Positions 1 through 10,579 of a stretch of 24,904 nt of DNA are shown in pieces. Position 1 is the stretch's first letter; the number at the start of each line of letters is the position of its first letter. Below the pieces are notes generated by a model. It searched no databases and was not told where the DNA came from. It was given only the letters and a program-made list of their open reading frames with translations. The DNA comes from Candidatus Sumerlaeota bacterium (GTDB taxonomy: Bacteria; UBP6; UBA1177): NCBI GenBank assembly GCA_007136595.1, contig SLGQ01000113.1, forward strand, positions 1-24,904, written 5' to 3'. Position numbers and translations under genes: made by a program.

Positions 1-3000
1 ACAATAAATCCTGTAAAAACAAAAATTATTGCATTCGGAACCACAGGATCCGGGAGAAAACTTGTAGGAAAAGTTTTTGGAGCAGATGCAATAGTTAATG
101 AAATTACCGCTCACGGAAAAGGGGCGGCATCTTTTTTCCCGGATGTTGAAACCATTTTTTAAATTGGTGGACAAGATGCCAAATACATAAGTTTGAAAAA
201 CGGGTTTGTCAATGATGTCAATATGAACTATGTTTGTGCAGCGGGAACCGGATCTTTTGTTGAAGAACAGGCAAGGAAACTTGACATTCCTGTTCAAAAT
301 GCAGGTCTTGTCACAGAAGGGATAGAGCCGCCTGTAACAAGTGACAGGTGTACTGTTTTCATGGAACAGGATATACGGACACTGCTGAAACAGGGGTATA
401 TGAAAGAAGAAGTTCTTGCTTCAGTTTTATATTCCGTTACAAAAAACTACCTTAACAGAGTTGTCGGCAACAGAAAAATAAACCGTGAAAAAATATTTTT
501 TCAGGGAGCCACTGCAAGAAACAAAGGTCTTGTTGCCGCATTTGAAAATCTTCTTGAAGTTGAAGTGGTCGTATCCCCTTTCTGCCATGTAATGGGATGC
601 ATCGGAGCCGCTCTCATCGCTCACGAAGAAGTTGCTTCACCTCCCCTTGTCAAGGGGGAGGCAGGGAGGGGGTTTTCATCCTTCATCGGTCCCGACTCCA
701 TAGATATGGAAATTATATCAAGAACTGAAACATGTAAACTTTGCAATAACTTTTGCAGGATCAATTTTATTTCCTCAAAAGGGGGAGATGAAACATCATG
801 GGGATATATGTGCGGAAGAGAACCGGGCATAAACTCAAGAAAAGAGATGAAAGAGTTCAAACTTTTCAGAGAAAGAAAATCGGAATTCTTTAAATCTCCC
901 AAAACGGAAACAGAACAGAAAAAAGTTGGAATCCCAATGGCACTTGCCAACCATACATATCTTCCTTTGTGGAGAGAAATGTTCCATCTGCTCGGCATTA
1001 AAACTGAAATATCTTCCCCGGTCACTTCAACAAGGATCAAAGAAAACTCATCAAAATATTCAAGCTCAGACTTCTGCTTTCCTTTAAAGGTGTCAACGGG
1101 ACATGCTGTTGAACTTGCAGAAAGAAACTTACCTCTCTTTTTCCCTTCGATGATAGCCGCAGAACAAACAATGAATACCGCCATCAGCTTTTTCTGCCCT
1201 TATGTTGAAAGTGCCCCTTCTGTAATAAAAAGCACCTTGAAAAAGGGGGGGATAGATATTACGGCAAAGTTTATGGAACCTGTCATTGATTTCAGGTTGC
1301 CGCCTGAAAAAAACGGTGAATATATCTATGAAAGCATAAAAAAAGTATTCCGGCTTAACAAAAAAGAAGTTGTTAAAGCTTTCAAAGAAGCTTACAGCAA
1401 ATTCAACGAACAAGTTAAAACTCAAAAGGCAAAAGGTGAAGAATATCTTAAAGAATATATTGAGGCAGGCAAACCGGTTTTTGTGCTTGTCGGAAGACCT
1501 TACAATCTTTATGACAAAGGTATAAACCTTGGAATTCCTGAAACTGTAGCTTCAATGGGCTGGCCCGTCATCCCTATGGATATGCTTGACCTTGATACAA
1601 AACAGCTTGACGGAACCAACTACTGGAATCTTTTCTGGAATTACGGGCAAAAGATCATTTCTGTAATAAAAAGAGCAGCGGAAAATGAAATGATATTTCC
1701 AATATATCTTACAAATTTCAGTTGTGGCCCCGATTCATTCGTGCTTTCTTATGCGGAAGAAGAAATGAAAGGAAAACCGATGCTTATACTGGAGCTTGAT
1801 GAACATGACAGTGACGGAGGTTACAGAACAAGAATCGAAGCATTCCTGGATGTGGTCAAAAGCTATCTTAAAAACCGTCCGGCAAGTGACAGCAAGCCAA
1901 TTCCCGATATTTATACAGTTGACAGAAAAATTGACACAGGGAAAGTGTGGACTCCCCCGATGCACAGAGTAGGAACACCTCTTTTTGCCGCCGCGTTAAG
2001 AGGTTACGGCTATGATGCGGCTCCTCTTCCATTTGAAACAAAGGAAGAATTCAATCTCGGAAAAAGATATACCAGAGGACAGGAATGTCTTCCAATGACA
2101 CTTACTCTGGGTGCAATAATTAATCAGGCAAAGCTTGATCCTGAAAGGAAACATGTACTTTTCATGCCTACTTCCGAAGGTCCATGCAGATTCGGACAGT
2201 ACAACCTTCTTGAAAGGATAGCATTTCATAACGCAGGGATAACCAACATTGACCTCATGTCCCCTTCTTCGATAAATTCTTATCAGGGTCTTGAAGAGCC
2301 TTTGAGAAGATATTTGATGCACACAATGATGGCAAGCGACATACTTCTTAAACTTCTTACAAAGTCAAGACCTTACGAAAAAACAAAAGGAGATTGCGAC
2401 ACCATTTTCAATGAATCGATCAAGCTCCTTGAAAGAACCCTTGAAAAAAAGGAAGACCCAAAGCCGGTAGTTAAAGAAATAACCCGGAAATTTAAAGATA
2501 TCCCTAAATATGGCGGGAAAAAACCGCTTGTGGGTATCGTGGGAGAAATTTATGCAAGATGTAATGACTATGCAAATGGAAATATTATTGAAGTGATCGA
2601 AAAAAATGGAGGAGAAGCATGGCTTTCTCCTATGCATGAATGGATATTATATACCGCATGGTTACAGAAATACATGGCAAAACAAAAAGCTTTTTCCCTT
2701 TTTGAAGCAGGTGAATCTCTGCTTAAAAACATATATCTGTTCCGGACCGAAAATGCTTACTACAAAGCTGCCCACTCCGTTCTTTATGACAGACACGAAC
2801 CTCCTGTTGAAAATGTTCTTGAAGAAGGAATGAAGTATCTCCCTCCTGAATTTTCAGGTGAAGCTATACTGACAATAGGAAGAACGGTCCTGTTTGCAAA
2901 AGAAGGTGCTTCTATGGTTGTAAATATTGCGCCTTTTGGATGTATGCACGGAATGATAACTGATTCCATATTTCAGGAAATCAAAGAAAAACATAAGATG

Positions 3001-3075
3001 CCTGTCCTTTCCCAGTTCTATGACGGGGACATCGATATCAATGAAAGAGTTTCAGATATGCTTTCAATGCAGTGA
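1..3075 (+). CDS. Large acyl-CoA dehydratase activase (BadF/BcrA ATPase + DUF2229), 5'-partial, with in-frame stop
   Basis: This is the C-terminal part of a large two-module CoA-enzyme activase related to HgdC and BadF/BcrA. These iron-sulfur ATPases drive electrons into 2-hydroxyacyl-CoA dehydratases or benzoyl-CoA reductases. The frame is open from base 1. It shows TGSGR, NEITAHG, IGGQDAKYI and CAAGTGSF of the ASKHA ATPase fold, then a Cys cluster (CKLCNNFC, about base 730, and a later GYMCG), then a DUF2229-like half ending in PFGCMHGM and YDGDIDINERV. Family members of this type are about 1,400 residues, so several hundred residues lie left of the window. The frame is cut by TAA at 160-162. 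A TTG at 193 could in principle restart it, but it has no Shine-Dalgarno sequence and lies inside the ATPase fold, so I do not take it as the true start. The 3' end overlaps the convergent transporter gene by 12 bases. Family assignment is firm; whether the gene is functional is uncertain. Confidence 0.85.
160..162 (+). other. In-frame TAA at conserved Glu codon of activase
   Basis: Reading frame 1 gives TIF, stop, IGGQDAKYI, with clear family similarity on both sides. Relatives usually read TIFEIGGQD, so one G-to-T change (GAA to TAA) explains the stop. TAA is also used as a normal stop codon elsewhere in the window (for example pyrG and higB), so a changed genetic code is unlikely. It is either a nonsense mutation or a base error. 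Confidence 0.8.
638..675 (+). repeat. GC-rich palindromic repeat inside the activase frame
   Basis: Inside AT-rich coding DNA there is an abrupt C-run/G-run block. The arms CCTCCCCTTG and CAAGGGGGAGG (640-661) are inverted, and GCAGGGAGGGGG follows. The frame is kept and encodes SPPLVKGEAGRG, in the linker between the ATPase domain and the Cys-cluster/DUF2229 half. Peptides like SPPL-x-KG recur in unrelated bacterial proteins because related palindromic repeats have landed in genes, so I read this as an inserted repeat. No second copy was found in this window. Confidence 0.6.
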
Positions 3076-4299
3076 AGAGCATCCCTTTTCTATCCCTTTG
3101 ACACAAAAAACAGCGGGGAGAGCTATAAAAAATGATATCACAAAAAACCACCCGTATCCTGTAGTTTCGGCAAGAACTCCGCCCACAGTATTAAGAAGAA
3201 CTCCGCTTATTGCCATAAGACCTGAACCTATGGCATAATGTGCAGCTTTATATTCATCTTTGCAAAGCTTTATAAGAAATATCATGAGAAGTGCCGTCCC
3301 CATTCCCGAAGAAAAATTTTCAATACCATTTACAGTTGCGATAAGGGCTATTCCTCCTTTATCAGTTATTTCCGTATGGGAGAAAGCAATTGCGGCATAA
3401 AGAAAATTTGTAAAATTCTGAAAAAGAATTATTGGAATTGCTGTTTTAAAAACACCCGTTTTTGATATGAGAAACCCGCCAAAAACCGCCCCGGCAATTG
3501 ATGACGGAATTCCAATTCCTCCCGATATCCAGCCAATATGAACTCTGATCCCCATATCAACCATGAACGGACCTCTCATTAAGCCGAGCATATACTCCCC
3601 TGCTCTGAGAAAAACAATAAAAACAACAGCATAAATCATATTTTCCCTTTTAAAATAAGAGATGAATGCCGATTTAAAAGGAGCTTTCATATCATCATCC
3701 TGAGCTTTCTTTTCTTTGGCTGAGGGAAGAAAAAATCTGTGAAAAACATAGAGAACAAACATTATCAAAGCCGCTGCTCCGTAAGCACACCTCCATGAGA
3801 TTGCTGTTCCTATCGTAATGATGATCCCTGAACCGAAAGCAAGGGCTGCTCTATACGCAAAAACTCTGAAACCTATCTGTTTTTGCTGAGAACCTTTATC
3901 CAGTGAATCCATATAGAAACCATCTATCGCTATGTCGTGAGTTGCTGAAAACAAAGCTCCGCAAGCAAGGCATAGAATTATGGGAGAAAAACTGTCATAA
4001 AAAAGAGAAAAAGAAAGGAGTGCAAGAACAAAAGCAATCGCAAGCTCCATATTAAAAAGCCAGTTTCTTAAAGTTGACTTTGAATCAATAAAAGGAGCCC
4101 AGAGAAATTTCAACACCCACGGGATCGATAAAACTGACAAAAATCCTATCGTTGACAGATCTGCCCCCAGATCCCTGAACATTATCGAAGGAATAGCTGC
4201 AATAAGAGAATAAGGGAGTCCTTGTGCAAAATAGGTGGTGAAAACCCAAACCACATTTTTCAGTTTTATGTTCCCGGACATATTTTTCAAAGCGGTCAC
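3064..4299 (-). CDS. AmpG-like MFS permease
   Basis: A 411-residue polytopic inner-membrane protein with about 11-12 hydrophobic segments, of the AmpG/PAT branch of the major facilitator superfamily. The N-terminal region reads YFAQGLPYSLI and later VLKFLWAPFID, which matches the AmpG signature region. Characterised AmpG imports GlcNAc-anhydromuropeptides for peptidoglycan recycling; the substrate here is inferred only from family. The start is GTG at 4299, and it overlaps the stop of the upstream kinase gene as GTGA, so translation is probably coupled. An ATG six codons further in is a possible alternative. It is the last gene of the minus-strand operon and runs 12 bases into the convergent activase gene, leaving no room for a terminator between them. 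Confidence 0.8.
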   Translation of the reverse strand: MTALKNMSGNIKLKNVVWVFTTYFAQGLPYSLIAAIPSIMFRDLGADLSTIGFLSVLSIPWVLKFLWAPFIDSKSTLRNWLFNMELAIAFVLALLSFSLFYDSFSPIILCLACGALFSATHDIAIDGFYMDSLDKGSQQKQIGFRVFAYRAALAFGSGIIITIGTAISWRCAYGAAALIMFVLYVFHRFFLPSAKEKKAQDDDMKAPFKSAFISYFKRENMIYAVVFIVFLRAGEYMLGLMRGPFMVDMGIRVHIGWISGGIGIPSSIAGAVFGGFLISKTGVFKTAIPIILFQNFTNFLYAAIAFSHTEITDKGGIALIATVNGIENFSSGMGTALLMIFLIKLCKDEYKAAHYAIGSGLMAISGVLLNTVGGVLAETTGYGWFFVISFFIALPAVFCVKGIEKGCSSLH

Positions 4300-6206
4300 T
4301 TGATTGATAAAACAGCTTCTTTGATTATTTCAACAAACGGCTTTTTCAAATATGGCTTGGGAATTGAGCTGAAAAAACCGAAATCCTTAGGATTTGAAAT
4401 AACGGGATCTTCAGAATAACCTGATGTTGCAATGGCAATGACATCTTTATTAATTTTTTTCAGTTCAGATAAAGTTTCTTTACCCCCCATCCCTCCGGGG
4501 ATCGTAAGATCAAGCAAAACTATGTCAAACGGTGTATTGTTGGAAATATTTTCTTTATAAACTTTAACCGCTTTTTCACCCGACTCGACTTTTACAACTT
4601 CAAAACCGGCTTCCTGAAGAATTTTTCCGGTCACCTCTCTGATAATAAAATCATCATCCATCACCAACACTCTCCCCGGAACAGGAGCTGTCTCCCTTTT
4701 TTCTCCATTTTCACTTTCAATATCCAACGGTTCACTTGATGCAGGAAGATATATGTAAAAAGATGTTCCATTCCCAATATTGGACTTGACATCTATAGCT
4801 CCTCCATGTTTTTTTATGACAGACCACGAAACTGCAAGACCAAGACCGCTCCCTGTCTGTTTTGTGGTAAAAAACGGATCAAATATCTTTTTGATATATT
4901 TTTCAGGGATACCTGTCCCTTCATCTTTAATTGAAATTTTTATGTATTTCCCCGGCTCAAGAGAGAGGGAGCAGGATTCTTCAACCACATGGTTTTTAAG
5001 ACTGAACTCTATTTTCCCTCCTTCAGGCATGGATTGCATGGAATTTATAGCCATATTCTCAATAGTTTGAGCAATTTGACTTGAATCGTATTCACATGCC
5101 CAAAGTTCTTGATCAAAATTAAAAACAGGCTTGACCTTTGACCCGCTCAACACAAAACTGACAGTCTCTGTCACCGTTTTGGAAATATCTCCTGCTTTTT
5201 TACTGGGAGTTCCACCTTTTGAGAAAGTTAAAAGCTGTAAAGTCAGATCCCTTGCTCTGGAAAAAACGGAGATAGATTTATTAAGCAACTCTTTTGCCGC
5301 AGGAATGTCACCTTTGTCAAGCTCACTTCCTGCAAGTTCTATCGTGCCGAAAAGTCCACCGAGAAGATTATTGAAATCGTGGGCTATTCCTCCGGCAAGA
5401 ATTCCTATCGATTCAAGTTTCTCTATCCTTTTTATTGCATCTTCAGCTTCTTTTTGTTGTGTAAGGTCAATTATCACTCCTCGAAACCCGATAGGAACAT
5501 TGTCTCTCAATATCACCGAAGATTGGAGCAACATCGGAAAAGTGGAGCCATCTTTTCTCAGACCTGTATATTCAGTGTAGCTCTCTTTTATTCCACGCAT
5601 CCTTTTAATTGAGTTTTCCTTTGCTTTTTCCCTGTCCTGGGGAGCAACTGCGGAAATGACATTTATTTTACGATAATCGTCATTTTCATCAAACCCGAAT
5701 AACTTATGAGCTTTGCGGTTAGAATAAGTTATAAACATATTCAAGTCAGTTTCAAAGATAGCTTCGGGAAGCATTTCAGCTAAATCCCTGAATCTTTTTT
5801 CATTTTCAACAAGAACCTCTTCGTGCTTTTTTTTATCGGTAATATCTCTGACCATTGCGAGAACCTTATTTTTTTCAAGAGGAACTATTCTCGCTTCATG
5901 ATATGCAACACCTTCATTTCCCGGCAACTCATACTCTATCACCTTTAAAGCATTCTCTTTTATACACTCTTCATAGACCGCAAGCTGTCTTTTTGCCTCT
6001 TCTTCAGAAAAAACATCAAATATTGAAGAGCCTATTATTTTGTCACCGGGCAATTTCAATCCCTCGCTGTCAGTTGCATAGAAATCTATGAAAGTGCCAT
6101 TTGAATCAAGAATGAACATATTGTCGGGAATTGCACTCAAAACTGCATTAAGCCTGGTCGTCTGCTGCTTGAGTTCATCTTTAACTTTATTTCCTTGTTG
6201 TGTCAT
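4296..6206 (-). CDS. Cytosolic hybrid sensor histidine kinase (PAS-PAS-HisKA-HATPase-REC)
   Basis: A 636-residue hybrid two-component kinase with no transmembrane segment. In order: PAS at about 15-125, PAS at about 130-250, a phosphoacceptor helix with GIAHDFNNLL (His276), a HATPase domain with an N box near residue 385, DEGTGIP and GSGLGLA, then a C-terminal receiver with MDDD and LLDLTIPGG (Asp566) and the conserved KP. It should sense an internal signal through PAS and phosphorylate its own receiver; no DNA-binding output domain is fused, so a partner is expected elsewhere. A longer frame opens at 6230, but I chose ATG at 6206. It overlaps the rlmN stop as ATGA and has GGGAGG about five bases upstream. 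The 3' end overlaps the transporter start as GTGA, which suggests that kinase and permease are made together. Confidence 0.87.
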   Translation of the reverse strand: MTQQGNKVKDELKQQTTRLNAVLSAIPDNMFILDSNGTFIDFYATDSEGLKLPGDKIIGSSIFDVFSEEEAKRQLAVYEECIKENALKVIEYELPGNEGVAYHEARIVPLEKNKVLAMVRDITDKKKHEEVLVENEKRFRDLAEMLPEAIFETDLNMFITYSNRKAHKLFGFDENDDYRKINVISAVAPQDREKAKENSIKRMRGIKESYTEYTGLRKDGSTFPMLLQSSVILRDNVPIGFRGVIIDLTQQKEAEDAIKRIEKLESIGILAGGIAHDFNNLLGGLFGTIELAGSELDKGDIPAAKELLNKSISVFSRARDLTLQLLTFSKGGTPSKKAGDISKTVTETVSFVLSGSKVKPVFNFDQELWACEYDSSQIAQTIENMAINSMQSMPEGGKIEFSLKNHVVEESCSLSLEPGKYIKISIKDEGTGIPEKYIKKIFDPFFTTKQTGSGLGLAVSWSVIKKHGGAIDVKSNIGNGTSFYIYLPASSEPLDIESENGEKRETAPVPGRVLVMDDDFIIREVTGKILQEAGFEVVKVESGEKAVKVYKENISNNTPFDIVLLDLTIPGGMGGKETLSELKKINKDVIAIATSGYSEDPVISNPKDFGFFSSIPKPYLKKPFVEIIKEAVLSIK

Positions 6207-7222
6207 GAGACCCTCCCTAATTGACCGCAAGCGGCAAATTCATGTTCACCTTTAGATTTTCTTATTGTTGTTGTTATATTACCATTCATAAGCAATTTTT
6301 GGAATTTTAAAATATCATCTCTTTCTGTTGACTCAAACAATGCACCTTCAAAAGTATTGAACGGTATCAGGTTTACCTTGGCGTTAATCTTTCTTGCAAT
6401 TTTTAAAAGCATTTTTGCATCCTGCAAGGAGTCGTTGAACCCTTTAAGCATTACATATTCAATAAGAACCTTTTTCCGGTGATGGGCAGGATACTTAATT
6501 GCAGCTTCAAGAATTTCAGATATGGGATATTTCCCGTTCACTCCCATGATCTTCAATCTTTTTTCATCAGTTACAGCATGAAGTGAAATAGCAAGGTTCA
6601 CACCTGTCAACTCTCCGAGGGGAACCATTTTATCAGCAATACCGACCGTACTCACCGTTATTTTTCTGTTTGAAAAATTAAGTCCGTCATCATCAACAAG
6701 CAGTTTTATTGATTTTACAGTTGCATCAAAATTGAGAAGAGGTTCTCCCATCCCCATATAAACAATGTTGGTTATCCTCTTTTCTTTAGATGACAGATAT
6801 TCCGAAGCTTTCAATATTTGACCGGTTATTTCCCTTACAGAAAGATCTCTTTTAAAACCGATCGTTCCCGTTTTACAGAAACTACATTTTAAAGGACAAC
6901 CCACCTGAGTTGAAACACAAACTGTAATTCTGTTTTGATCGGGAATTATTACAGATTCTACTTCACAGCCGTCATCAAGCTCAAAAACCATTTTTTCAGT
7001 TCCATCAGCTGAACTTACAATCACTGGAGTTTTTAACGGAGTGATCGAAAAAAGATCTTGAAGCTTTATTCTATGATCTTTAGAAAGATCGGTCATTTTA
7101 TCAAACGAATATATTAACCTGCTGTATATCCATTTTATTATCTGGCGTACTCTGTACCGCTCAAAATGATGTTCCAGAAGCACATTTTCCAAATCTTCTT
7201 TTGAAAGGTTGAGAATTTCCAT
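6203..7222 (-). CDS. rlmN: Dual-specificity 23S rRNA (A2503-C2)/tRNA (A37-C2) methyltransferase RlmN
   Basis: A 339-residue radical SAM enzyme that methylates C2 of A2503 in 23S rRNA, and A37 of some tRNAs in characterised members. The iron-sulfur ligands are in GCPLKCSFC (Cys109, Cys113, Cys116). The two Cys used in the methyl-transfer mechanism are visible as Cys102, seven residues before the cluster motif, and Cys332 in AACGQL. Further signatures are YMGMGEPLLN and AISLHA. Length is close to the usual 340-380. The start at 7222 lies 17 bases after the MBL-hydrolase stop and has no strong Shine-Dalgarno sequence. The stop overlaps the kinase start by ATGA. Confidence 0.95.
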   Translation of the reverse strand: MEILNLSKEDLENVLLEHHFERYRVRQIIKWIYSRLIYSFDKMTDLSKDHRIKLQDLFSITPLKTPVIVSSADGTEKMVFELDDGCEVESVIIPDQNRITVCVSTQVGCPLKCSFCKTGTIGFKRDLSVREITGQILKASEYLSSKEKRITNIVYMGMGEPLLNFDATVKSIKLLVDDDGLNFSNRKITVSTVGIADKMVPLGELTGVNLAISLHAVTDEKRLKIMGVNGKYPISEILEAAIKYPAHHRKKVLIEYVMLKGFNDSLQDAKMLLKIARKINAKVNLIPFNTFEGALFESTERDDILKFQKLLMNGNITTTIRKSKGEHEFAACGQLGRVS

Positions 7223-7239
7223 AAGCTATATCAAAAAAA

Positions 7240-7863
7240 TCAAATTTTTGCGTAAGGGTTTCTCTGCTTTTCCCAACCTATAGTAGTTGTCCCCATGTGC
7301 CCGGGATAAACTTTGGTTGAGCCTGGAAGAGAAAAAAGCTTGTTTCTGATACTCGAAAGAAGAGTCACGCTGTCTCCACCGGGCAGGTCTGTTCTCCCGA
7401 CACTCGACTGAAAAAGGGTATCTCCTGAAAACAGAGCATCATCTATCAGATAACATACACTTCCTACAGTATGACCCGGAGTATGTATCACTTTAATATC
7501 AAAAGAACCCGATTTGATCACATCTCCATCTTTGATTTCCAGATCTACACCACCTGAATAACTGTAATTTATACCGAATCCGAAAGACAAGTTCTTTTGA
7601 GGGTCATACAGTGCATCTTTTTCCAACTCATGGACTCCCACTTCAGCTGAAGAACATCCTTTTTTGATGTCACCCAAAGCTCCAATATGATCAAAATGGG
7701 TATGTGTCAGAAGAATATGTTTTATTTCAATTCCAAGAGAATCCACCGCAGAAATTATATCCCCGGCTCCACCGCCCGGATCAATGATAATCCCTTCTTT
7801 TTCATTATGAACGATATAGCAGTTCGTACCTATCGGGGGAACTTCAAAAGTTAAAATTTTCAT
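7240..7863 (-). CDS. MBL-fold metallohydrolase, glyoxalase II/YcbL-like
   Basis: A 207-residue metallo-beta-lactamase-fold hydrolase. The two-zinc site is complete: HTHFDH (His54, His56, Asp58, His59), His131 in HTPGHT, Asp148 in SGDTLF and His189 in YPGHM. The GRTDLPGG segment after the bridging Asp is typical of the short YcbL-type relatives of glyoxalase II, which lack the glutathione-binding C-terminal domain. A thioester hydrolase role is therefore plausible, but the substrate is not known from the sequence. The ATG directly abuts the stop of the upstream lipoprotein gene (7864), so the two are almost certainly cotranscribed. Confidence 0.88.
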   Translation of the reverse strand: MKILTFEVPPIGTNCYIVHNEKEGIIIDPGGGAGDIISAVDSLGIEIKHILLTHTHFDHIGALGDIKKGCSSAEVGVHELEKDALYDPQKNLSFGFGINYSYSGGVDLEIKDGDVIKSGSFDIKVIHTPGHTVGSVCYLIDDALFSGDTLFQSSVGRTDLPGGDSVTLLSSIRNKLFSLPGSTKVYPGHMGTTTIGWEKQRNPYAKI

Positions 7864-8946
<1,083 letters not shown>

Positions 8947-8982
8947 CTCTACACCCTTTATCAATCAAATTTCAACACCAGT

Positions 8983-9011
8983 ATTGTAATGGTCATCTAT
9001 AAAAATATCAA
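8983..9011 (-). promoter_or_regulatory. Sigma70-like promoter of the lipoprotein-MBL-rlmN-kinase-permease operon
   Basis: On the minus strand TTGATA (9011-9006) and TACAAT (8988-8983) are separated by 17 bases. This would start transcription near 8976, leaving a leader of about 30 bases before ATG 8946. It is a sequence match only. Confidence 0.5.
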
Positions 9012-9041
9012 CCTTTTTCTAATTTACTGACCGTTTTTTAC

Positions 9042-9069
9042 TTGGAACTTAAAGTTTTTTTAATATAAT
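9042..9069 (+). promoter_or_regulatory. Sigma70-like promoter of def-fmt-rsmB-rpe
   Basis: TTGGAA (9042-9047) and a perfect TATAAT (9064-9069) are separated by 16 bases. Transcription would start near 9076, about 24 bases before the TTG start of def. It sits back to back with the lipoprotein promoter. Confidence 0.5.
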
Positions 9070-9099
9070 CCACTGACAGATCGTCTTTTGGAGGGACAT

Positions 9100-9690
9100 T
9101 TGGCTATACTGAAAATCTTGACAACAGGTAATCCGGTACTGAGAAAAAAAACAAATGAAGTAAAAACTATCGATGAGGATATTCTCAGGCTTATTGAAGA
9201 TATGTCAGACACCATGAAAGCGGCAGGAGGATTGGGACTTGCTGCAAATCAGGTAGGTGTTTTAAAAAGATTGATCCTTATAGATGCCGGATACTTAAGA
9301 TATGATGAAGCTATTGAAAAAGGTGAAAACCCTCCCCCTCCCCAATTTGAACCTGTCGCAATGATAAATCCGGCAATAGAGTCCAAAGAAGGTTGTACTT
9401 CTATAATGGAGGGATGTCTCAGTGTCCCCGGATACAGGGCAGAAGTTGAAAGAGCTGTCAATATCACTTACAGTTATACAGATATAAACGGGAAAAGAAT
9501 AGTTGACAAGGCTGAAAATCTTGCAGCTATTGCTATCCAGCATGAAATAGATCATCTTGACGGGATCCTGTTCATAGACAGAATAAGTAATCTGAAAAAG
9601 AACATTGCCATTAAAAAAGTAAAAAAATATCTTGAACAAATCGAAGAAAATGGAGATCCGGTTGAAAGTGCTCTTTATGGGAAGTCCTGA
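9100..9690 (+). CDS. def: Peptide deformylase
   Basis: A 196-residue peptide deformylase, which removes the formyl group from the first Met of new proteins. All three family motifs are present: GLGLAANQVG, EGCLSVPG (metal ligand Cys106) and QHEIDH (His148, catalytic Glu149, His152). A somewhat long Pro-rich loop (NPPPPQFEP) lies between motifs 1 and 2. I take TTG 9100 as the start because GGAGGG lies six bases upstream and the protein then begins MAILKILTTGNPVLRKK like its relatives; a longer frame from TTG 9088 would place the Shine-Dalgarno sequence inside the gene. It overlaps fmt by 29 bases, in the usual def-fmt pairing. Confidence 0.94.
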   Translation: MAILKILTTGNPVLRKKTNEVKTIDEDILRLIEDMSDTMKAAGGLGLAANQVGVLKRLILIDAGYLRYDEAIEKGENPPPPQFEPVAMINPAIESKEGCTSIMEGCLSVPGYRAEVERAVNITYSYTDINGKRIVDKAENLAAIAIQHEIDHLDGILFIDRISNLKKNIAIKKVKKYLEQIEENGDPVESALYGKS

Positions 9691-10579
9691 TATTTCGGTT
9701 CCATTTCTGGAATTCCTTTATAAAAAAAAATGTGAGATCATAGTTTTCACACAAAAAGATAAAATAAGGGGAAGAGGGAAGAAACTTGTACCGACAGCTG
9801 TGGCTTTGAAAGCTGAACAATTACAGCTACCTCTCTATAAAACTTCGGTTAAATCAAAAGATGCGTTCAATATAATTTCAGATTTCAAGCCCGATATTTT
9901 TCTGGTTGTGGCTTATGGACAAATAATACCTCAGAATGTTCTTGACCTGCCCCGTTTTTATCCTCTGAATGTACATTTTTCAATACTCCCGGAATACAGA
10001 GGTGCAACACCGGTAAACAGTGTTCTTCTTGAAGGAAAAAGCTCTACGGGGACATCCATAATGGAGATGGATGCCAATCTGGATACCGGCGACATCCTTT
10101 TTGCTGAAAAATGTGAAATAAACAATGAAGATAATGCCACATCTCTTTTTAAAAAGCTTACTGAAATTTCAATAGATCTGCTTGAAAAGAACTGGAGTGA
10201 AATTTGTAACGGCAAAGTTGTTCCGGTTCCCCAATCCGGAAACGCAAGTTACACGAAACTTATAGACAAAAAAGACCTTATAATTGACTTTAACTGCGAC
10301 TGCATTGATGTAAACAACAAAATACGGGCATTTAATTACGAACCGGGGGTTAAAACTTTTTTCAGAGGCAAAACCCTTTTTATTGAAAGAGCCGTAGCTG
10401 AACCGGATATCAAAGGGGAACCGGGGATTATACTTTCGGTAGAAAAAAAGTCTTTTGTTGTCGGTTGCAAAAAAGGGGCTCTTAGAATAATTTCTTTGAA
10501 ACCCGAAGGTAAAAAATCTATGGTTGCAGATTCATTCATAAACGGATATAAACCCCTCACAGGAGAAATAGTTGGATGA
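9662..10579 (+). CDS. fmt: Methionyl-tRNA formyltransferase
   Basis: A 305-residue enzyme that formylates Met-tRNAfMet before translation initiation. The catalytic triad is visible: Asn103 and His105 in LNVHFSILPEYRG, and Asp141 in NLDTGDIL. The C-terminal beta-barrel domain for tRNA follows from about residue 200. TTG 9662 is the best start: GGAG sits six bases upstream and the N-terminus reads MKVLFMGSPDISVPFL, as in relatives. Starts at 9632 or ATG 9650 would add unneeded residues and lack a good Shine-Dalgarno sequence. It overlaps def by 29 bases and rsmB by ATGA. Confidence 0.94.
   Translation: MKVLFMGSPDISVPFLEFLYKKKCEIIVFTQKDKIRGRGKKLVPTAVALKAEQLQLPLYKTSVKSKDAFNIISDFKPDIFLVVAYGQIIPQNVLDLPRFYPLNVHFSILPEYRGATPVNSVLLEGKSSTGTSIMEMDANLDTGDILFAEKCEINNEDNATSLFKKLTEISIDLLEKNWSEICNGKVVPVPQSGNASYTKLIDKKDLIIDFNCDCIDVNNKIRAFNYEPGVKTFFRGKTLFIERAVAEPDIKGEPGIILSVEKKSFVVGCKKGALRIISLKPEGKKSMVADSFINGYKPLTGEIVG

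Noticed and set aside
160..162. Recoded stop (selenocysteine or altered code)
   Set aside because: The codon is TAA, not TGA; family members have Glu here; TAA ends other genes in the window.
193..3075. TTG at 193 as the real start of the activase
   Set aside because: Clear family sequence continues upstream on the other side of the TAA, and TTG 193 has no Shine-Dalgarno sequence and lies within the ATPase fold.
5131..5580. 149-residue plus-strand frame inside the kinase
   Set aside because: Antisense shadow of the conserved HisKA/PAS coding region.
9088..9102. Start of def at TTG 9088
   Set aside because: It would place GGAGGG inside the gene; TTG 9100 has that site at the right distance and matches family N-termini.
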